This document shows, in pieces, positions 1-8,804 of a DNA stretch of 31,213 nt. Each line of letters starts with the position of its first letter. Within the stretch, counting starts at the first letter, position 1. Source of the stretch: a virus; IMG/VR virus record IMGVR_UViG_3300030098_003239, positions 1,633 to 32,845 of that record; one strand, 5' to 3'. The notes below the pieces were generated by a model. It saw nothing but the letters and a program-made list of their open reading frames with translations. It did no database searches and had not been told where the DNA came from. The position numbers and the translations under genes were made by a program.

Positions 1-285
1 CCGATTGGACAAGAAGCGTATGGCGATCAAGGTCTTGGCAGTATGCCTGACTACAGAGTATTCAACATACAACCTGCATTAATGCCAGGTGTTGCTTACG
101 CTAATGCACCGCCTCCCGAAATGAAACACGGTGGCGTACACGGTGCTGGCAAGAGAGAAGGACCTGGAGACATAACACTAGCAAGACTAGAACCAGGTGA
201 GTTTGTAATGACAAGAAAAGCTACTGAAAATTTAGGAGCTAGAAATCTTTACAGTTTAATGAAACAAGCAGAGAGGATGGGATAA
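1..285 (+). CDS. Probable virion-associated protein, C-terminal part (5' truncated by window edge)
   Basis: The reading frame is open from base 1, with an internal ATG at 43, so this is probably the C-terminal 94 residues of a longer protein that begins outside the window. The visible end is Gly/Pro-rich and then carries the segment LEPGEFVMTRKATENLGARN, a type of closing motif I know from the ends of large phage virion or tail-associated proteins of marine phages. No enzymatic motif is visible. Its stop codon overlaps the next start (TAATG at 283-287), so the two genes are translationally coupled and probably belong to the same late operon. The structural assignment is an inference from motif and context. 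The alternative is a complete 80-aa protein starting at 43, but no ribosome-binding site precedes that ATG. Confidence 0.6.
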   Translation, partial: PIGQEAYGDQGLGSMPDYRVFNIQPALMPGVAYANAPPPEMKHGGVHGAGKREGPGDITLARLEPGEFVMTRKATENLGARNLYSLMKQAERMG

Positions 286-1238
286 TGTCAGTTAGTCCAA
301 GTTTTTTTACAGGTACAGCAAGAGGTCAAGGCCCTACAACTACTGGTAGATACGAAGAACCGTATGCTCAGGCAATGCGCCGTGGATTCTTGGAATCGGC
401 ATTCGGTTTAGCGCAAACACCAACACCTGTTCCTGTTAAACAAGTAGCAGGATTAGATCCGTTTGAAATGCAAGCTAGAACTTTAGCTGGTGGCCTTGGT
501 GGGTTTACCCCATACATACAACAAGGCGGACAGATGCTTCAACAAGGAGCTGGTTACTATACGCCAGGTGGAATTAGACAATTCTACAATCCATTTGAAC
601 AAGATGTTGTGCAACAAACACTATCAGACTTACAAGAGCAGAGTGCAAAACAGGGCATTGCTAACAGAGCACAAGCTGTAAGCAGAGGAGCGTTTGGCGG
701 TTCTCGTGGCAGACTAATGGAGCAAGAAAGAGAAAGAGCATTTGGCAGAGGCGCAGCAGAAGCTTTAGGTGACATACGCTCAAGAGGATTTGGACAAGCC
801 ACAACAGCAGCGCAAAACGCAGCAAGAGGACTTGGCACATTAGGTCAAAGTTTTGCAGGTCTTGGAACTACTGCTCAAAGTAATCTGTTAAACCAAATAA
901 AAGCTTTTGAAGGACTAGGTGGAACAGGCAGACGCATACAAGATCAAATGTTTGGTGCTCAGTTTGATGCAGCTAATAGACTAGCGTTAGAACCCAGACA
1001 ACGTTTAGCTGGCTTACAAAGTGCATTATCATTATTACCAAAAACTTATGCTACTACTACGTTTAATCCTATAGCCAATACCTATGATCCTATGAGAGGT
1101 ATTATGGATCTTCTTGGTGGAGGCAACATAAACTTACCAGGCGTAGATCAAACATCTGTTTCTACACAACCTGCTGGACAATCTAATCAACTTCAACAGT
1201 TAGCGCAAATTCTTCAACTATTCGGAGGCTTAGGTTAA
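285..1238 (+). CDS. Probable phage virion/tail-associated protein (317 aa)
   Basis: Cytoplasmically made protein of 317 residues with no signal peptide or membrane segment. The middle (about residues 105-205) is Gln/Ala/Arg-rich and likely helical, and contains a GAFGGSRGR segment of a kind I associate with marine phage structural proteins. The C-terminus is Gln/Leu-rich and ends LFGGLG. The gene is coupled to both neighbours by TAATG overlaps (start at 285, stop at 1236-1238), which supports co-expression with the flanking late genes. I do not recognise a named family. A virion component such as a tail, internal or head-decoration protein is inferred from neighbourhood and composition only. 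Confidence 0.55.
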   Translation: MSVSPSFFTGTARGQGPTTTGRYEEPYAQAMRRGFLESAFGLAQTPTPVPVKQVAGLDPFEMQARTLAGGLGGFTPYIQQGGQMLQQGAGYYTPGGIRQFYNPFEQDVVQQTLSDLQEQSAKQGIANRAQAVSRGAFGGSRGRLMEQERERAFGRGAAEALGDIRSRGFGQATTAAQNAARGLGTLGQSFAGLGTTAQSNLLNQIKAFEGLGGTGRRIQDQMFGAQFDAANRLALEPRQRLAGLQSALSLLPKTYATTTFNPIANTYDPMRGIMDLLGGGNINLPGVDQTSVSTQPAGQSNQLQQLAQILQLFGGLG

Positions 1239-2536
1239 TGCACGAGCAGTGGAAGAAAAGAAAGATGTTTTCTAACAGAGAGCAGGGCATCATGTCTGGC
1301 CTTGATCCTGTACCCATGGTGCAAGGTGGCTATGTGCCTTACCCTAAAATGCAAACAGGCGGTGTCGTACCTCAAGCACAGTTGTTTGAAGAAGGCGACA
1401 ATGAACTAAACGAAGCATTAAACAGTCTGGCCAGCATTACTAAACCAGATGTCCCTGATATGCCAATGCCTAAAATGGAAGAGAGGGTAGAGGTCAAAGA
1501 AGAAGTAATCGAGGACCAAGGACCTAGTAACTTTAAAGCTGCCGTGGCAAAACTTAAAGATACGTTTGTTAAAGAAATAGAAAACTATATTGAACAAGCT
1601 GGTTCAGGAAACATAGGTCAGTATCTTAAAAGCATGAACGTAGCTTATAACAATCAATTAAATAATTTACGTAAACAATTTAAAGTAGAAAAAGTAGATC
1701 CCGAAGACCAATTGTTTACACCACAATTTTTATCTGAATTTATGGAAGACATTCCTGGTATGCAGGGCAGTGGAATACCCATGACTCAAGAAAGGCTAGA
1801 CGAAATGTTTGGCCCAGGTCAAATTTCTTTAGAAAGATTTGAGGGTTTAGAGCCTTACCAACAATCAATTGTTTTAGATAAAGGGTTATTGTCTCGTATA
1901 GAACGAGGTCAAACTACAGCTGGTTCAAGTCCTGATTTAAGTAGGCTAAGAAAACTTTTAGATGAAAGAAGAGCGTTAGCAGGAGAAGCAGGAAGAGCAG
2001 CTCGCGCAAACGTGGCAACAGTTGGATCTCCTTCGGGCAGATACCTTGCTGGACTAGCAGCAGGAAGAGCAGCAGAAACAGCAGCGTTGGACAAAGCCTT
2101 GGCAGGAGAAATAAATTTAGAAACAGCATTGCTTAACGCACAAGCAAGAGCAGGCACTCGTGGTGGAGGGCTAGACTTTACAGCTGATGAATCAAGTATG
2201 TTTACTTTAAGAAATGTGTTGGAAGAACAGAAACGAGATGAAGAAGATCGTAATTTATGGTTACAGATAGTAGATGCTACAACCACTAGATCAGGCACTA
2301 CTAAATTGGGCAAAGCCTTAATAGCTTACTTTCAAACAACCAATAGACAAACTCCTCCTCCTTACCAAGGCGAAGAAAGAATGATTCCAGGATTAAAAGG
2401 CACAGACGACGAAGTAATGACTTTAGCTGAGTATTATGACTATGTTTTACAAAAAGCAGGAACAGACGACAAAATAGATGTAGCAGACGAATTAGAGAAG
2501 TGGGTTACGACTTTCCAAAAACCTCCAAAAACATAA
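1238..2536 (+). CDS. Hypothetical virion-associated protein (432 aa)
   Basis: 432-residue soluble protein. The N-terminal 80 residues are Gly/Pro/Met-rich, with a GG(Y/V)V-type pattern (QGGYVPYP, QTGGVVPQ) and an LFEEGDNELNEALNS segment. I have seen this kind of segment in phage proteins that sit next to giant internal proteins. Residues about 100-170 and 250-300 are strongly helical, with an Ala/Arg-rich stretch near 265-295. No catalytic motif is visible. The start is the TAATG overlap with the preceding stop. The next gene follows after only 9 bases and has its own AAGGAG ribosome-binding site. Function unknown; its position suggests assembly into the virion together with the 1788-aa protein. 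Confidence 0.55.
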   Translation: MHEQWKKRKMFSNREQGIMSGLDPVPMVQGGYVPYPKMQTGGVVPQAQLFEEGDNELNEALNSLASITKPDVPDMPMPKMEERVEVKEEVIEDQGPSNFKAAVAKLKDTFVKEIENYIEQAGSGNIGQYLKSMNVAYNNQLNNLRKQFKVEKVDPEDQLFTPQFLSEFMEDIPGMQGSGIPMTQERLDEMFGPGQISLERFEGLEPYQQSIVLDKGLLSRIERGQTTAGSSPDLSRLRKLLDERRALAGEAGRAARANVATVGSPSGRYLAGLAAGRAAETAALDKALAGEINLETALLNAQARAGTRGGGLDFTADESSMFTLRNVLEEQKRDEEDRNLWLQIVDATTTRSGTTKLGKALIAYFQTTNRQTPPPYQGEERMIPGLKGTDDEVMTLAEYYDYVLQKAGTDDKIDVADELEKWVTTFQKPPKT

Positions 2537-2545
2537 GGAGCTAAC

Positions 2546-5500
2546 ATGGCGCGTCCACTTACAGACGAAGAAAGAGCAATTCTTGAACTTGCAGAAGAAG
2601 AAGAACAAGAAGAAGAAAAAGTAGAAGTATCTCCTTCAATAGATTTAACTAAACTACTTCCTCTTCCTGCAAGAGTAGCTTTATTAGCGGATACGTTTAC
2701 AGATAGTTTATACGGTTCAACACAAGCAACCATAGGAGATTACCAAGAAACTAGAGCTCGTAGACAAGAAGGTTTGGGTCAGGATGATTTTGCTAAGGAG
2801 TTATTAAAAAGAGCGGATATAAATGAACAACAAGCTCAAGAATCTGCATATCAAGCTAAATATGGCGAAGAAGGTTTAGAACAATTTAAAAACATATCTG
2901 ATCCAGAATGGTGGGCAGCAACCATAGGTGAAGTAATACCTGGCTCAGCTCCTTTTTTAGCAGGTGCAGGAGCTGCGGGTGGAGCCACGTTTGCAGCTAC
3001 AGGTAATCCGTATGCAGCATTAGCAGCTGCAGCACTTGGAGGAGGTGCTGTTGTTTTTGCACAAACTTATGGTGACGCTTATTACGAATACTTAGAAGCA
3101 AATCCTGATGATGAAGCGGGTGCAGACAAATACGCATTAAAAAAATCAGGCATAAGCGCAATCATAAACGCAGCTAGTGTCCCTGCAGGATTAGTGGGTT
3201 TAAGTAAATCCATATTAGAGCACTACATAAAACAAGCTATATTACAAGGTGGCATTGGTGGCTTAGATACTGTGTCGCAAAATATTCTTGTTAAAAACAA
3301 TGTAGACCCTAACTTAGATATAACCACAGGCTTAGCAAAGAGCATAATAGGAGAGGCCATTGGCGAAGGGACGGTATTTGCTACAGCAGGTCGTCTAACT
3401 CTTCCTAACTTTAATGAGTTTCAAAAACAAGTTACAGAAGAAGAACGCAGTGCAAACAATGAAAAAGTAGAGGCTCTAACTAAAGCAGACCTACAAAGGA
3501 TTGCACCAGATTTAGATGATTTAGATGCAAACCAACTTAGAGAACTTATAGACGCAAATCCTGAATTAGAACTTGGTGTGGTAATACCAGGAGAAAGCAG
3601 AGAATCTTTACGTAGAAAAATTGAAGAAGCAGTAAAAGCTAAAAACGAACAAACAGTTATTAGAGAATACATGATAGATACTGTTCTTAGTAACTTTAGT
3701 CCAGAGCAAGTTTACAAAGAACAAAAAACAGCGTTTGATGCGCTAACAGACGAAGAACTGGACGCTTACATCTTAGAAGAGTTTGGCACACCAGAAGCTT
3801 ATGCAAGATGGGCTTCACGACAAGGTGAAGATTTTAGTTTTATACCTGGCACTACAGCGACCAGAGAAGAAGATCGTGTAGCGTTAGCCAATGCAGCCTC
3901 ACAATTGTTAATACGAGAAAGACAAGGCCCTGTATGGAAACTAGGTGTAAACGAGTTCAGAGACTATGTAGATAATATAGAAAAAACCTACACTATTGAT
4001 GAACTAAAAGTAGCAGTAGAGGAAGCTGTGCCTGGCATAAGAAGTAAGTTTCAAGGACGCGGAATTGAGGAGCTTTCTAGAAAGGAACTAGCAACTGCTT
4101 TAGCAGAACAAATTGCAGTTATAGAACTACAACGACAGATACGTGATAAAAATACAAATAGAACTAGAACAGTAGAACTTACAGAAACAAATTTTGATGA
4201 AGAAGGTAACCCAGTGCCTTTTAAATTTACTTCACAACTTATGCAGTTTTTAAACGAGGAAGGACCTGCTCTTAGAGCAGAGTTAATTTTATCAACTGGA
4301 GAAGATACAAATCCTATAGAAGTTGGTTTTCAAAGACGAGGCATAGAAGAGAACATGAGTTTAGCTGAACAAGCAGCTAACAGAGGAGCGGAACTTTCCG
4401 TATTTAAGGTAGATGGGGTTGAAGTAACTGAGGACAGTCCGTTTTTTAACAAAACTTTGCAAGAAGTTATTGATGGCAACACCATACAAGTTTACTACGA
4501 CACTAAGAAAACAAGATTAAGTAGCATGGACATTCCGTTAGGTCTAGCTCCTCAATTTCAAACTGGTCCAAGTTCTGCTATATCTGCATTTTTTAGCGCA
4601 TACATAAGACCGTTGATGCCTACAGGATTATTGATAGGAAGTAGAATACGACAAAAACAAGGAAACATTAGAGCGTTAGAAAGCAGAGCACAAAGACTAG
4701 GATTAGAAGTAGAGCAAGCTATAGCAGAGGCAGTTAGACGAGGCGACGTAAAAACTAAAGCGCAAGCAGATAAATTAATTATGGCGTTTTTACAACAAAC
4801 AGGAGCGCGCATAGAGCTGACAGCTGAAGAAAAAAGAGCAGCAGAACGAACAATACGAGACCTTGAACAGAAAAAAGTAAGAGACCAAGAAGAGCTTTCC
4901 AGTATTGAAATAGAAGAAATAAACGATCAAATAGAATTTTTAGAAGGACAGTTACAAGATATACAAACAACTAAAGTAGCTGCGAGACAGCTGCCTGATT
5001 CATTACGAAAACCAGCATTAAAAATTAGAGAAGGAATAGACGCTATTACAAATAGATTTTTAAATGAAATACCTGAACAAAGTTTAGATCCTAGTTTACG
5101 TTCGGTGTTGCAGCATAATTTAAACACTTACGTAACTAGATCGTATAAATTTTTCTCTCCTAATTTAGGTTGGAATCCAAAAGCTGCGATGTTAATAGAG
5201 TCTATAACAAATCTTCCTATTAACGTTGCAAACAAAGTGGGAGCAGATACTGGCACACCTAGCACAAGCATGACAGATTTGTACAACAGGGCTATTGTTT
5301 CTATGGAGTATAAATATAGAAACAGAATGCCAGATTACAGGTCTGATGCCAGACAAGAATTAGGTTCTAATGCCACTGAAGAACAAATACAAAACAGAGC
5401 TACTGAGATAAGACGAGAAAAAGCTCAACAAACTGTAGACGAATGGATTGATTCATCTTTATACAGAAGTGCGACAAATATTTCTAATATGGCAAATGTT

Positions 5501-7912
5501 TTAAAAGGCAAACAACAAGACAAGGCGGATATAAAAATAAACAGACTTCTTACACAAAGAGGAGAAATACCATACGCTGTTAGACAGTTGTTAGGAGAAA
5601 TAACAGAACCTGAGCTTATAGCTGCTACGTCTTTTGCTAGGATGGCAAGGTCTGTAGAAAACGCTACTTTTCTACAAGAAGTTAAAAGACTTGGTGAGAT
5701 GCCAGGAGAGATGTGGTTTTCTCCAGCTAAGACTCCTGAATATACGTACCAAATAGAAACGGGAGACGATTTTAATCCACTAGAAGGTTTGTGGACTACT
5801 AAGACTATGGCCGAAGCTTTGTCTGGAGGCAGTGCTATTGGCTCAGAAGATGCAATTCTTAATGTTCTTGCAAGTACATTTGGCACAGCTAAAGCCATTA
5901 CTCAATATGGAATTATTGTATTAAGCCCAGGTACACAATTTAGAAATATCTATGGTGCTGCAATTATGTATGCAATGAACGGCCATTTAAGAACCAAAGG
6001 CGGTTTAGCAGAAGCAGCAAGACTTATAGGTAATGACCTGTTTCAAAATGTGCAGTACAACCCTGAAACAGGAGAAATATCAGGCAACGTTGAAGAATAC
6101 TATTCGGCTTGGGAGTATTTACAACAACTTGGTATTGTTAATACTGAAGTTAGAGCAAATGATGCTTTGGGTGTTTTTACTCGTGTAGCTAACAGTGATT
6201 GGAAAACAATCAACGAAATGGTAAACGGTTTATACGCTTTGAAACAAACAGGACCAGGTAAAGCATTCGATAATTATGTGTTAAGTATTAATCGAGGAGC
6301 AAGACGAGCTTACGCTGCATCAGACGATTTCTTTAAAATACTTGCTTTCTTGTCTGAACGAAGAAAGTTTAAAGACATGATAAGTGAAATACCAGGATCA
6401 GATAATTTAAAACTAAGAGTATTAAGAGATTTTGCTAAAACTTTAAAAACAAAGAGCGGTCTTACAGATAAACTTTCTGGTTATGTACAAGATCAAGGCA
6501 CAGTGTTAAGGAATGTTACAGACTTAGATAAATATGTAGACCATATATCAGCTTACATGGTCAGAAATGGAATGCCTAATTATGACTACACAGGTAAATT
6601 TGCTGAGTATTATCAAAACTTACCCATAGGTAACTTTATTGCTTTCCCAACTGAAATTACTAGAACAACATTAAACTCTGGTCAATTAGTTTACAGAATG
6701 GGCACATACAACTATTCTCCAGAAGTGCGTGAGTACGCAAGACAAGAAGGAGTCATACTACCCGAAAAACCTTTTTATCGAAGAGCTCAAGAAAGATTTA
6801 TAGGAGGATATGTCGCAACTCATGGTTTAGTAGCAGCCTTGTCCAAAGGTAGTCAAATACTATTTAATATAGATGATGATGAAGCCGATGGTTTTGACCA
6901 ATTAGTTCCTGCATATTCAAAGGGAGAACGACCAATATATTTAGGCAACGAAAAACCATACCCTTATTTAAGTTCAAATTATTTCTTCCCTTACGAAGAA
7001 ATAGGTAAATTGTTTAGTGTGCTAAACACGTCTCTTACAGAAAACCAAGGAAGAAGTGATCCTGATGCTGTTAGACTAGCTATGGGAACTTTGATAGCAA
7101 ACTACACAGAAGCATACAGGCAAGAAAGTATTTCTGCTAAGTTAGCTTTAGATTTGATAAAAAATCAAAACGACAATAACCCTAGAAACATAAAACCAAT
7201 TTGGAATGAAAACGATGACTTTTACGATCAGTTTTTAGATGGATTTAAATATGCCATGAATGAAGCTGGACCTGGAGCTTACAGACAAATAAATGATGTA
7301 ATATGGTCTTTACAAGAGGAAGAAGCTTCTTTAGGTAGATATGGAAAAAGAAGAGATTTTATTACAGCTGCAGCTAGATTGTTTGGGTTTGCTGCTTCTG
7401 AACTAGATCCAGATAAATCCGTTGCATTTATTATAGATAACCAAAGAAAAATATTTGAACAAGTAACTAGGCAAAATTTAAATAGACAGTATGCGTCAGA
7501 CGAAAAGTTAACTGATGAAGACACTATAAAAGATTGGGAAGATGCACAACGTTCTTTCTTCAAACAACAACAAGAAATGTATTTTGAAATTGCAGCTCTT
7601 AAAGCTTGGGGCGTTGACGAAGACATACTTGAAGATAGATTAGCAAGTTTTGTTCAACTTACAGGTGTAGACGAGGCTTTTTATGACAATATAGAAGACG
7701 GCATTTTTACAGCGTGGCCTGTGCCATCAAGCACTATAGATAATTACGAGTCTGCTTTAGAAAAATATGGCTACAAAAATAGAACATGGCCTGAGACTCA
7801 ACTAGATCGTAAATACGATTTTATTGAAAGAAAACAAATTTCTTTAACGGGTAATTTTGAATTATCTAGGAATCTTGAGGAGAATCTTGGGGTTCGGGAT
7901 CTGGAAGACTAA
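2546..7912 (+). CDS. Giant phage internal/ejection-type polyvalent protein (1788 aa)
   Basis: At 1788 residues this is the largest gene in the window, preceded by AAGGAG five bases before the ATG. Residues about 10-30 are Glu-rich. A long Ala/Gly hydrophobic stretch near 132-178 (TIGEVIPGSAPFLAGAGAAG) could insert into or cross a membrane. Several hundred residues of charged helical sequence follow, including coiled-coil-like runs near 700-810. The C-terminal half has a segment around NLPIGNFIAFPTEITRTTLN (near residue 1355) that resembles domains of large polyvalent phage proteins. Such proteins are typically packaged in the head and ejected with the DNA. The hydrophobic N-terminal block is arranged like that of the 1034-aa protein at 21883. 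No peptidase or lysozyme catalytic motif was recognised. The 3' end overlaps the convergent nuclease gene by 47 bases. Confidence 0.65.
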   Translation: MARPLTDEERAILELAEEEEQEEEKVEVSPSIDLTKLLPLPARVALLADTFTDSLYGSTQATIGDYQETRARRQEGLGQDDFAKELLKRADINEQQAQESAYQAKYGEEGLEQFKNISDPEWWAATIGEVIPGSAPFLAGAGAAGGATFAATGNPYAALAAAALGGGAVVFAQTYGDAYYEYLEANPDDEAGADKYALKKSGISAIINAASVPAGLVGLSKSILEHYIKQAILQGGIGGLDTVSQNILVKNNVDPNLDITTGLAKSIIGEAIGEGTVFATAGRLTLPNFNEFQKQVTEEERSANNEKVEALTKADLQRIAPDLDDLDANQLRELIDANPELELGVVIPGESRESLRRKIEEAVKAKNEQTVIREYMIDTVLSNFSPEQVYKEQKTAFDALTDEELDAYILEEFGTPEAYARWASRQGEDFSFIPGTTATREEDRVALANAASQLLIRERQGPVWKLGVNEFRDYVDNIEKTYTIDELKVAVEEAVPGIRSKFQGRGIEELSRKELATALAEQIAVIELQRQIRDKNTNRTRTVELTETNFDEEGNPVPFKFTSQLMQFLNEEGPALRAELILSTGEDTNPIEVGFQRRGIEENMSLAEQAANRGAELSVFKVDGVEVTEDSPFFNKTLQEVIDGNTIQVYYDTKKTRLSSMDIPLGLAPQFQTGPSSAISAFFSAYIRPLMPTGLLIGSRIRQKQGNIRALESRAQRLGLEVEQAIAEAVRRGDVKTKAQADKLIMAFLQQTGARIELTAEEKRAAERTIRDLEQKKVRDQEELSSIEIEEINDQIEFLEGQLQDIQTTKVAARQLPDSLRKPALKIREGIDAITNRFLNEIPEQSLDPSLRSVLQHNLNTYVTRSYKFFSPNLGWNPKAAMLIESITNLPINVANKVGADTGTPSTSMTDLYNRAIVSMEYKYRNRMPDYRSDARQELGSNATEEQIQNRATEIRREKAQQTVDEWIDSSLYRSATNISNMANVLKGKQQDKADIKINRLLTQRGEIPYAVRQLLGEITEPELIAATSFARMARSVENATFLQEVKRLGEMPGEMWFSPAKTPEYTYQIETGDDFNPLEGLWTTKTMAEALSGGSAIGSEDAILNVLASTFGTAKAITQYGIIVLSPGTQFRNIYGAAIMYAMNGHLRTKGGLAEAARLIGNDLFQNVQYNPETGEISGNVEEYYSAWEYLQQLGIVNTEVRANDALGVFTRVANSDWKTINEMVNGLYALKQTGPGKAFDNYVLSINRGARRAYAASDDFFKILAFLSERRKFKDMISEIPGSDNLKLRVLRDFAKTLKTKSGLTDKLSGYVQDQGTVLRNVTDLDKYVDHISAYMVRNGMPNYDYTGKFAEYYQNLPIGNFIAFPTEITRTTLNSGQLVYRMGTYNYSPEVREYARQEGVILPEKPFYRRAQERFIGGYVATHGLVAALSKGSQILFNIDDDEADGFDQLVPAYSKGERPIYLGNEKPYPYLSSNYFFPYEEIGKLFSVLNTSLTENQGRSDPDAVRLAMGTLIANYTEAYRQESISAKLALDLIKNQNDNNPRNIKPIWNENDDFYDQFLDGFKYAMNEAGPGAYRQINDVIWSLQEEEASLGRYGKRRDFITAAARLFGFAASELDPDKSVAFIIDNQRKIFEQVTRQNLNRQYASDEKLTDEDTIKDWEDAQRSFFKQQQEMYFEIAALKAWGVDEDILEDRLASFVQLTGVDEAFYDNIEDGIFTAWPVPSSTIDNYESALEKYGYKNRTWPETQLDRKYDFIERKQISLTGNFELSRNLEENLGVRDLED

Positions 7913-8582
7913 ACTTTTCTACACGCTCCATCCAAGCTTCGGCAGCTCTTTTAAACTCGTCACCTTCAAGAATAAATTCTTGATATAGACAATCTACAGA
8001 ACACATCATGACAACACCTTTCTGTATGTCAGTGCCGTACAGCTCGTTGTGCGCAAGTGCGTAGGCAGCTAACTGTTGAAAGTAGTCCCACACCCACTGT
8101 CTGCGTTTAGGTTTGTTAGTTTGTTTAAAGTCCATAATAGACAGATCGTCATTGTGCACACCGATTACGTCAGCTTTACCAGCATACTTGTCAGGATAGT
8201 ACAGAGAAACTTCACAACCGTACACTTGTGACACGTTCGGCAAACCTTGATCCATAATCGTACACGCCATTTTGTAGGCACGTTTTTGATCGGCAGTTTC
8301 AGGCTTGCAGTCCCAGATGTCTCCGTTAATAAGTTGTTTTTCTAACAGGTCGTGCATATAGCTACCTCTAGCAGCAGCTTCTGTTCTAATACGCTCAGCC
8401 TCTTCTTCGCCTACTTTATCTATCCACTTCTTCAAGAAGTCGCCTTCTTTTGTGCCAGATAATATAGTGGTGACAGACGGAAGTTTTACACCGTTGCAGT
8501 CGTAGAACCGACCGTTGCGTCTGTCTTCGCTGGAGAACACACCGTACTCGTACGGAGACTCGTACAGTATCTTATGTTTCAT
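7866..8582 (-). CDS. PD-(D/E)XK exonuclease, RecB/Cas4-like
   Basis: 238-residue nuclease of the PD-(D/E)XK superfamily. The RecB-type motifs are in order: H77 in GSYMHDLLE, GxxD at 135-138 (GKAD), the catalytic DxK at 151-153 (DFK), and QxxxY at 170-174. The enzyme probably degrades or resects DNA ends, serving recombination, nucleotide scavenging or concatemer processing. It is the last gene of the minus-strand replication operon, two bases after the small RHH gene. It converges on the 1788-aa gene with a 47-base overlap of 3' ends and no visible terminator between them. The C-terminus is acidic and Pro/Gln/Ser-rich. The family assignment rests on visible motifs; the exact substrate is unknown. 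Confidence 0.85.
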   Translation of the reverse strand: MKHKILYESPYEYGVFSSEDRRNGRFYDCNGVKLPSVTTILSGTKEGDFLKKWIDKVGEEEAERIRTEAAARGSYMHDLLEKQLINGDIWDCKPETADQKRAYKMACTIMDQGLPNVSQVYGCEVSLYYPDKYAGKADVIGVHNDDLSIMDFKQTNKPKRRQWVWDYFQQLAAYALAHNELYGTDIQKGVVMMCSVDCLYQEFILEGDEFKRAAEAWMERVEKFSLPDPEPQDSPQDS

Positions 8583-8584
8583 AA

Positions 8585-8755
8585 TTAACTTTTAGGTACG
8601 TCATTCAAGCGTCCGTTTTCAAGATCATCCTGTAATCTTTTAACTGCATACGCAAACACATTGCTAGTAGGCCTTTCAGTCTTTTCACCGATGTCGGCTG
8701 CTACTTCAACAATTTCTTTACGTATAGCTACGCTTTTCCATTTAGTTGTATCCAT
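8585..8755 (-). CDS. Small ribbon-helix-helix DNA-binding protein
   Basis: 56 residues from the ATG at 8755, which has AGGAG five bases upstream. A longer version starting at 8776 lacks this signal. The pattern fits a ribbon-helix-helix (Arc/MetJ-like) fold: a short strand (WKSVAIRKE), helix A (IVEVAADIGEKTE), a turn (RPTS) and helix B (NVFAYAVKRLQDDLENG). Such proteins bind palindromic operators as dimers. A perfect 14-bp palindrome, TAAGATATATCTTA, lies at 8791-8804, 36 bases before the start, so autorepression is plausible. The gene sits between polymerase and nuclease in the replication operon. The fold call comes from sequence pattern only. Confidence 0.65.
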   Translation of the reverse strand: MDTTKWKSVAIRKEIVEVAADIGEKTERPTSNVFAYAVKRLQDDLENGRLNDVPKS

Positions 8756-8774
8756 CTTTACTCCTGTAGATAAC

Positions 8775-8804
8775 ATTATACATTATATTCTAAGATATAT
8801 CTTA
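8775..8804 (-). promoter_or_regulatory. Candidate promoter and palindromic operator for the RHH gene
   Basis: Read on the minus strand, the perfect palindrome TAAGATATATCTTA (8804-8791) is followed by two TATAAT boxes (8787-8782 and 8780-8775), then by the AGGAG of the RHH gene. The palindrome occupies the -35/spacer area of either promoter, where a bound repressor would block RNA polymerase. It also overlaps the stop codon of the polymerase gene. Operator function is inferred from symmetry and position. Confidence 0.45.

Noticed and set aside
1909-2313. 134-aa minus-strand reading frame inside the 432-aa gene
   Set aside because: Antisense shadow with Leu/Ser/Ala-rich low-complexity composition and no start signals.
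5425-5898. 157-aa minus-strand reading frame inside the 1788-aa gene
   Set aside because: It lies wholly antisense to a well-supported gene, has no ribosome-binding site or family motif, and composition is that of a reverse-strand shadow.
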